Assembly (NCBI GenBank): GCA_038496445.1
Contig: JALMLS010000065.1
Span: 248,001-312,000 of the forward strand
From: Trichosphaerium sp. ATCC 40318
Taxonomy: Eukaryota; Discosea; Flabellinia; Trichosidae
Direction of reading: 5' to 3'
DNA: 64,000 nt
Shown here: positions 57,527 through 64,000 of the stretch, in pieces
Position numbering within the stretch: position 1 is the first letter of the stretch
How the letters are laid out: each line of letters starts with the position of its first letter
Translations under genes and position numbers: made by a program
The notes under the pieces: generated by a model
Seen by the model: only the letters and a program-made list of their open reading frames with translations
Databases searched by the model: none
Told to the model about the DNA's origin: nothing

Positions 57527-58850
57527 ATGGCAGCGAGACGAAAAGTATGTACAATATATTTTTAACGTATTAACATGTTTTGACGCTGAATAGAGGACAC
57601 GCAAACAAAAACGGAATAAAACGAGTCTTCTCCAACTCCCAGTGGAGCTACAACTTGATATCATGGACTTGGATTGTTCTGCTTATGTTAAATGGCCATT
57701 GCTATCCAAACAAGCCGCATTGTGCTCAAGGTTTGATATCGACTTGAAAAAACAAGGTAAATGGATGAGATACAACGGTGGTAAGAAAGTAGGCGAAAGG
57801 TTTTATTCTGGTGGACTCAAACAAGGCGTTCTCAAGACTTGGCGGAAACGAGGTTCGCAGAAAAAACAATGTCATTACATTGATGACGTACTTGATGGCG
57901 AGTACAAGGCATGGACGATCAAAGGATTCCTTGAGAAACATCGGTTTTATAAGAATGGTAGGAAACATGGAGACAGCAAAATGTTCAGGAGATCAGACGG
58001 TTCTATTGTCACGCTCCTACCCTATGTCAATGGGAAGGCACATGGTGAATATAAGGTGTGGCACAACAATGGTAGACTGAAAGAGAAGTCCAATTACATT
58101 AATGGCAAGTACAGTGGAGAAAGAAAGTCTTGGTACAAGAACGGACAAGTATCACTTGAGTACTGTTTTGTTGATGGATTCATGACAAAGAAAGAGTTTT
58201 ATAAAAGTGGCAAACCAAAATATTCGTTTTTGCCGATAGGGAAAGATGGTAGAAGTGAAGAAAAGAAGTGGTATCGGAATGGTAAACTACAGCGTGAGCG
58301 TGTTTATATTAACGGCAAGAAACATGGAGAAGAAAAGTGTTGGTACAAGAATGGTAATCTGAGAAATCAGTGCTTCTATTTTGAGGATATAAAAAAAGGA
58401 GAAGAAAAATACTGGTATGAGAATGGAACCCTAAAAAGTATTTGTTATTATGACACCAACAATTCAGAAGATAAGTTTATGTCAAATAAAGAAGGTGAGG
58501 AAAAGTATTGGTTCGAAAATGGACAACTAGAGTCCCACCGCTTTTATGTTAATGGTAAGAAGGAAGGTGAAGAAAAGCGTTATTATTCATCTAATGGTCA
58601 GATACTCTCACAATGTACGTATGTAAGAAATGACAAAAACGGAGAATACAAGCTGTGGCATGAGAATGGACAACTAAAGAGGCATTGTTTTTGGGTTGAT
58701 GGACGTAAACATGGTGAAGAAAAGAATTGGTACTCTAATGGTCAATTGAAGCGTCAATGTGTTTATGTTGATGGTAAAGAACAAAATAAAAAGAACTGGA
58801 ATCGTAATGGCAAACCAATAATAGCTGATACAGATAGCTTCTGGTGGTGA
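57527..58850 (+). CDS. F-box protein with MORN_2 (NGxL-YxNG) repeats
   Basis: Start is the ATG at 57527 (MAARRK), an intron starting GTATGT, then RTRKQKRNKTSLLQLPVELQ and LDIMDLDCSAYVKWPLLSKQ, an F-box. About 14 repeats of roughly 23 residues follow, each built on the pattern GQLKRQCVYVDGKEHGEEKN plus WY-x-NG: for example NGRLKEKSNYINGKYSGERK, NGNLRNQCFYFEDIKKGEEK, NGQLESHRFYVNGKKEGEEK and NGQLKRHCFWVDGRKHGEEK. The end is DTDSFWW at 58850. The repeat is the MORN_2/YwqK kind, also common in giant-virus proteins. Probably an SCF adaptor; the repeat ligand is unknown. Relatives of the repeat occur as pseudogenes at 42778 and 28586. Confidence 0.83.
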
Positions 58851-59536
58851 ATTTTGTTTTAGATTGTTTGGTATTCAAGTGATAACTTTGTTGTGATTGG
58901 AATTATACAAGTGCTGCTATGCTTGCGTGTATATACATAAATACTTTACTTGACACGTGCTTTGAAGAGATTACTATTAAAAAGGCACGTTTCCAAATAA
59001 AATAATGGTTTCTATTGGTACCGTATCAATATCAACGCAGTCCTGTAAGACTTTGGTAAAGGAGCTAGTTATCTATTCCTGGTTTGTAATGTGTACGAGT
59101 ATTATAGTCCTAGGAATGTCTGAACGTTCTTAGGAATACTTAGAAAGGTAGTTCGTGTAACGGAATCCACACGTGACTACCCAACGCAATACCTTAAATG
59201 AACTTAACAACAGCCATCACGTATTCCCAACTGTTGGTTCTTCTAACGTCTTTCAAGCGTATGCATCTAGAGCTATTAAATCTGTACATAGGAGAGCGCG
59301 CTAAAGTGTTGAATAACACACCGTCACGTGACAATACAATCAGTGAATACCCGACCCACTATCTACATACTCTGAGATCATTTGCTACGAATACGTGCTT
59401 GTTCTACTCAACAATACATTCTGCGAATATGTAGTGGACCACAGTGCTGTGTACCAAACCAAACATTAACGGGTTTGACTCTATCATTTAATACAAACCC
59501 AATACCCAAATTACAATGTATAACCCAAAGCATACA
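58851..59536. other. Spacer
   Basis: No convincing gene. ORFs on both strands conflict and carry no domain. Three CACGTG copies lie at about 58952, 59170 and 59322. Confidence 0.4.
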
Positions 59537-60040
59537 ATGACAAGTGTTATCACTGTCAAAGTAAACTTTACTGAAGACCTTCCTAATGGCCCTTATGCGA
59601 CAAACAATGGTGGCAGTATCCTTTATATTTTTGCTCCAAACAGAGTAGCTAAAGGCTCGGAACATTGGTTTCGGAAGCTATGCTATAACCGAAGCCAATG
59701 TTGCGACTGCCTTTATTCAAGGTTCACTTATTAAAAGTCCTTAACACGTGAAGTGTTAGAAGCTAATATTCCAGAAACCAGCCTATGTAGAGATGCAGCA
59801 CAAGTCACAGTTGATTGTATGTCGAGAAATCAAGGAAAAGCAATGGAAGACAATCGTTTTGCTAAGATGGAAATGACTGCTGTACCATCAATAACTCAAG
59901 TTATGTTCAAAGGAGGTTTGATAGAAATGGAATCTCAGCTTGTACCTTCAGGCGTAAAAACTGGAGACACTCTAGAAATGCATGTTAGTATGAGCGTAGA
60001 GACTAAAATCAAGCATAAGAATCATTGCTACATTTTGTAA
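59537..60040 (+). CDS. Small protein ending in a CaaX box
   Basis: The ATG at 59537 starts MTSVITVK. One splice solution removes a first intron from the GTAAAC after it to the AG before LKARNIGFGSYAITEANVAT; a second, starting GTTCAC, joins AFIQ to VLEANIPETSLCRDAAQVTV. The rest reads CMSRNQGKAMEDNRFAKMEM, TAVPSITQVMFKGGLIEMES, SGVKTGDTLEMHVSMSVETK and ends KHKNHCYIL. The terminal CYIL fits a CaaX prenylation signal, Leu favouring geranylgeranyl, so the protein may be membrane-attached. The family is unrecognised; the first exon is uncertain because an unspliced alternative (TEDLPNGPYATNN) is also open. Confidence 0.5.
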
Positions 60041-60250
60041 ATAAACAATTAAAAACGATTTCATCGGTAGCTAAAAAAACTGCTAAGCCCGTGTTTATTT
60101 AGGACAACTATGTAGCCTCCTGTGTTAAACCCAATACTGAGAATGCTTATCTTACAGAAGCAGGAATCTTCATTTATTTACGTCTTTAACAGTTTGATGA
60201 GAGTCAGAAACTTGACAATGTGTTAGCCACAGGAACACTATTGACAATGT

Positions 60251-61084
60251 TTACGGTAAGCCGTATACTCTTTGAGCTCCACTTAGCCATTTAGAAGCAC
60301 CTTCAGCTGTAACTGATGTACCAGATAATTCTATTGTATGAACGCCAGAAAGTGCTTTAATTCCTTCATCAGTAATATTATCACAATCACCAAGATTAAT
60401 AGTATGAACACCAGCAAGCGCTTTAACACCTTCATCAGTTATAAGTTCATTTTCAGAGAGATTAATGAAGTGAACGCCAGCAAGTGCTTTAATACCTTCA
60501 TCAGTAATATCAAGACAATCACTAAGATTTATAGTATGAACACCAGAAAGCGCTTGAACTCCTTTATCTGTAATTTCAGAGCAACAACAAAGATCAATTT
60601 CATGAACACCAGAAAGAGCTTTAATCCCTTCATCAGTAATTTGATCACAGCAAGCAAGGTTAATAGTATGTACACCAGAAAGCGCTTTAACACCTTCATC
60701 TGTAATACCATAACAATCACCGAGATGAATAGTATGAACACCAGCAAACTCTTTTAGGATAGTATCATTAAACTGTCCATTAAGTGTTATTTTTGTACGT
60801 TGTAGAGCGCTAGCATGTTTTAAAAGCGCTTTCGCTTGTTCTGCTGTTGATATTGTAACGCTATCGTATCCAATAACATCGTGAATGAGAGAAGCGAGTT
60901 GGTGGCATGTTTGAGAGACCGCAAAGCGTGCTTTAGTAGTTTTCCTTAAAATAAGGGCTAAAATCTCCGAAGGCAAGTGTAACATGCTTGTCTCTTGGCT
61001 AAAACGTATTAAAACAGTTAACGGAATAAAGAAAGAGAGTGCAATATACCTTTGGAACTCCGTAACTAAGCGTTTTCTTGACAT
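60251..61084 (-). CDS. F-box/LRR protein, short member
   Basis: The ATG at 61082-61084 gives MSRKRLVTEFQ; a likely 51-nt intron (GTATAT to TTTTAG) joins it to SQETSMLHLPSEILALILRK, then AVSQTCHQLASLIHDVIGYD, an F-box closely matching that of the gene at 53534. A linker (AEQAKALLKHASALQRTKIT) leads to about seven LRR units such as LGDCYGITDEGVKALSGVHT, CCDQITDEGIKALSGVHEID and CCSEITDKGVQALSGVHTIN, of 22-23 residues, the last ending GASKWLSGAQRVYGLP at 60251. The intron has a length divisible by three, so the frame is open either way. Its repeats are more varied than those of the large paralogue, suggesting less recent expansion. Confidence 0.83.
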   Translation of the reverse strand: MSRKRLVTEFQRYIALSFFIPLTVLIRFSQETSMLHLPSEILALILRKTTKARFAVSQTCHQLASLIHDVIGYDSVTISTAEQAKALLKHASALQRTKITLNGQFNDTILKEFAGVHTIHLGDCYGITDEGVKALSGVHTINLACCDQITDEGIKALSGVHEIDLCCCSEITDKGVQALSGVHTINLSDCLDITDEGIKALAGVHFINLSENELITDEGVKALAGVHTINLGDCDNITDEGIKALSGVHTIELSGTSVTAEGASKWLSGAQRVYGLP

Positions 61085-61630
61085 GCTGCAGCTATTTACT
61101 AAGTGCTAAAGTTCTAAGAACTTAAACAAAGAAGGGTAATGAATAATCTCATTCACGTAACATTTTACACAACCATCTCCTCGTTCACGGAATGTGATGC
61201 CAAGGAAAACGTCCAGAGTTCATCGTCTTCCGGGAATAAACTAGATAACCACCTCCTTTCTGTACTCGTTCTATGTAAACCTCCCACATTGTTTGTTTCT
61301 GTTAGGACTTGTGTTATTGATTAGAATGCTATCAATGTCACTTCCCCTTCCCTCTTGCTGTTGCAACTCCTGGTACTTCCCGAATAAATGCATGCTGTTA
61401 ACAGCTTTAATTTGGTTATCTGACCCTGTTTTTTAGATAGTTCAGACACATATCACATTCAGACATTCCACATGATATTCAATGTTATGCAACTTGATAA
61501 AGAAGCTTGAAAAGTTTCACACACTTTCAATTTAAGCAATCAACACACAATAAAATCACATACTCAAAAAACGCGGTACATTGGCGTCGAAGCCAGTTTA
61601 AAACTTATGAACTGAGTTGTCGTGTTTATT
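61085..61630. other. Spacer between F-box/LRR start and sulfatase end
   Basis: Promoter side of the F-box/LRR gene and 3' side of the sulfatase. The short plus-strand ORFs here show no domain. Confidence 0.4.
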
Positions 61631-63860
61631 TTATACGCAGTTTGATTCAGTTGCAATGTTACCTTTGCATTCTTGGTATTTTTGAAGAGTTTGGTGGAGA
61701 TCAGCAAGGTCACTTGGACTCGTCATATTTACCAAGTTTTTCATCTAAAACGTTTACTTAATGATGGTTGGTCAATAAAAAATTGAGATACCTGGTATGG
61801 ATCGCTGTCAATGTCATATAATTCTCTGAACTCAACAGATGTGTTAGACCATGTCCACGTGCTATCAAATTCAATATATACAAGGTTCTTGGTTTCGTTC
61901 AAGACACGCAAAGCACGCCAAGAGTTTGAAGACAGACTGTCAATGTACCAACAAGTGCCTATGTTTTTAGTGAGTTATAATCTAATTACACGATAACTCA
62001 CCATCACCCACGCCTTTACCAAGCACACATTTTTTAGTACCTACTGGTGATCTTGGCCCTCTACCATTATGACCATGGTAAGTGTTATCAGGTACCTAAT
62101 TATTGTCAACAAGGACATTGTAGTTTTGGAGCAAAGAGTTTTTCTGTACCCATATATCTGCGTGGTCATTGAAGGAGTCTGAAAGAGCTTTAAACTCAAT
62201 TAAAAAGTGCTTTCTCCACTCGTTTGAATACTTTTGTTTTTCTTCAGGAGCAAGAGGTTTAAAATAAGGGTTTTCTTCAGAAATAAAGAAAGGTGCAAGA
62301 CTCTTTCCTAAAAATAGCTATTAATAATCTGCTTGCACGAGTATTGTTGTTTATAAGGTACCATCCATAAATTTTGGCTTTGCAACTCCAGCTAGATCGA
62401 GCAAGGTCGGTGTAAAATCAACGTTGCCGCTGACTTGCGGAATCTTGGCACCTGGCTTAATACCAGGGCCGCGAACAATGTAAGGGATACGGATGTCAGT
62501 TTCATAAGGCTGTAATTTAGCTGTAGGTAAGCGCCATTGACCTAGTTTATATCCCTAAAAACCAAGAACTAAGTTGTAAAGACTCATAAAGGTAAAAAAA
62601 TAATTGTTACTATTTGCGCACGTGATCACTTGAGTAAAATATGTATGTATCGTCAAGTATGTCTAATTTTTCGAGAAGCTGAATCACTGAGGATACTATT
62701 TCGTCTACAGATATAAGTGAGCTCCACCTGTCCTTCATTTGTTGCTCTATCCATTGAGCTGCAAGTTCATTAAAAGGAGGATTTTGTCTTATCATCTGAT
62801 GTTTGTCCGGAGAAGATGCATTCCAGTTCGGTGTTACTGGGTATGTCAAGTTTTCAAAAGGAGTGTTTTGAACCCACGGTGCTGGTGTAGCAGGATAGTG
62901 AGGTGCATGAGGACCAATATACGCGAAGAAAGGTTGACCTGTTGGGCTGTTAAAACGACATAAACAAAGTGTCAAAAAAGACGGATTCGTGCCTGTTTTA
63001 ACAATTTCGTTGATCCAAGATAGCGACCTGTTTCCAATTTGACTCGTTTGATATGTCTCTGGCTTCATTTCTAACTGTTCTATGTGTTTAGACCCATTTG
63101 GATACTTAACAAAGTATTTTTTTGAATAAAAGACATTGTAGTCACAAGGAGAGCTTATCATAGTCATTCCTGCGTCTCTTTTCTTTCCACAAAAGTACTC
63201 TGTCTGGTCGTTTGTAACTTTACCAAATACACCTTTGAAGAGATAGGAATGTAAGCTTTATACGGAAAAAGAGAAGGAAGAGTCGAATCGATTGAAAAAT
63301 CGATGGAAAAGTAGAACTCAGAAATTTATATCACCTCCGGTTTTTCTCACCTGTGGCGTAACCTGCGCTTTCGAGAATACCGAACATACTCGCAGTTACA
63401 TTGAATACATTGTCTTCAGCATTTATATGCATACAAGTACCATTGGGAGCGCCAATGTTGTGATAATAGCGGCCTTGTTGTTACAAGTTAAAACAACGGT
63501 TCTAACCACGTGATCTTATCACGTGCCTGTAATAAATTCTGTTCGGGAAGGACAACAAACTGGTGTCGCTACAAAAAAGTTCTCGAAATACGCTCCTTCA
63601 TCAATCAACAGCTTTCTAGTTTCTGGCATCGCCTAAAGCTCATATAAACTAATAGTACTCTATTGTTGTAAAAAGGGACTTCAGTTGGTACAATTTATTT
63701 AAGATCGTACCGCAAGCGAGCCTATATCTGTGTATTCACGTGGGTTTCTTCCAAGTTGAATATCTTGATCATCAGTTAGAATAAACACGAAATTAGGTTG
63801 TTTCGCTGCTATAACAATAAAAACGGTAAACAAGCATATTGCGTTTACAAGTGTCATCAT
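61631..63860 (-). CDS. Secreted sulfatase (N-acetylglucosamine-6-sulfatase-like)
   Basis: Hydrolyses sulfate esters. The ATG at 63858-63860 gives [20 protein letters not shown] (signal peptide), then [17 protein letters not shown] with metal-binding Asp residues. [13 protein letters not shown] holds the CxPSR motif whose Cys becomes formylglycine. Later motifs are [60 protein letters not shown] and [12 protein letters not shown]. The C-terminus reads [42 protein letters not shown], then [16 protein letters not shown] at 61631. The motif set and the DPYQMKNL end match GNS-type sulfatases. About ten introns. With the GH2 and GH5 genes it suggests processing of extracellular or vacuolar polysaccharides; that link is inference. 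Confidence 0.9.
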
Positions 63861-64000
63861 TGTATTGAACTTCTATCTAACAACAAACGTGAGTGCACAC
63901 TGTGACTTAAGTTTGAAGGTAGAGCCACAAATTTATTATCTCCACGTGATGATGCTATGTAGGTTTGTTTTTTGTTCTCATGAAGTCATCCAAAGCATAG
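63861..64000. promoter_or_regulatory. Promoter side of the sulfatase gene, window edge
   Basis: About 140 bases upstream of the sulfatase ATG, containing CACGTG at about 63943. No coding signal. Confidence 0.35.

Noticed and set aside
1-64000. The window being a giant-virus genome, given F-box, MORN, ankyrin and LRR genes
   Set aside because: Dense spliceosomal introns and core cellular genes (SNF7, ALG6, amine oxidase, P450) show host nuclear DNA; viral input could only concern single genes.

Overview
This window is nuclear DNA of a eukaryote. It is AT-rich and very gene-dense, and nearly every gene is broken up by tiny spliceosomal introns, mostly 31 to 60 nt. Their 5' sites are usually GTACGT, GTATGT or similar, they often carry a CTAAC-like branch site close to the AG, and exons join in phase to restore conserved domains. 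The host cannot be named from the sequence alone. An early-diverging fungus or relative, or another short-intron protist, fits best: the window has ESCRT-III, an SMP-domain tether, ALG6, Rho GEF and GAP proteins, a CYP4/86-like P450, copper amine oxidase and secreted glycosidases, and no chloroplast genes. Protein descriptions below come from splicing by eye, so exon borders are inferred.

Layout. 0-4 kb: an F-box/SPRY protein running off the left edge and a rhomboid-like membrane protein, both minus. 4-12 kb: a tricalbin/extended-synaptotagmin tether (+), an F-box/beta-propeller protein (+), an unrecognised protein (-) and SNF7/CHMP4 (+). 12-24 kb, all minus: a secreted GH2 glycosidase, a biotin-ligase-N-like amidotransferase fold protein, an ankyrin-BTB protein and a copper amine oxidase. 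24-28 kb: an ankyrin-DH-PH-PH RhoGEF. 28-34 kb: MORN relics, an F-box/ubiquitin-like protein, two hypothetical genes and an LRR pseudogene. 34-46 kb: an EngB-type GTPase, a small secreted protein, a GH5 endoglucanase-like enzyme, an FAD monooxygenase, a RhoGAP, a MORN pseudogene and a P450. 46-51 kb: an LRR fragment, ALG6, and a protein of tandem WY-GG-YPEHNW-type repeats. 51-54 kb: a large F-box/LRR gene of about 20 nearly identical repeats. 54-64 kb: a C2H2 zinc-finger gene, a repeat-rich non-coding stretch, an F-box/MORN gene, a small CaaX protein, a second F-box/LRR gene and a secreted sulfatase.

Two themes stand out. First, there is a diversified set of putative F-box ubiquitin-ligase adaptors joined to SPRY, propeller, ubiquitin-like, LRR or MORN_2 modules. 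Around them lie broken or F-box-less copies of the LRR and MORN modules, as expected of a fast-turning-over, birth-and-death family. Second, the palindrome CACGTG occurs roughly 65 times, against about 7 expected from base composition, in introns, exons and spacers alike. There are also a secreted or membrane hydrolase/oxidase set (GH2, GH5, sulfatase, amine oxidase) and a Rho-signalling pair, in which the GAP appears to lack its arginine finger.
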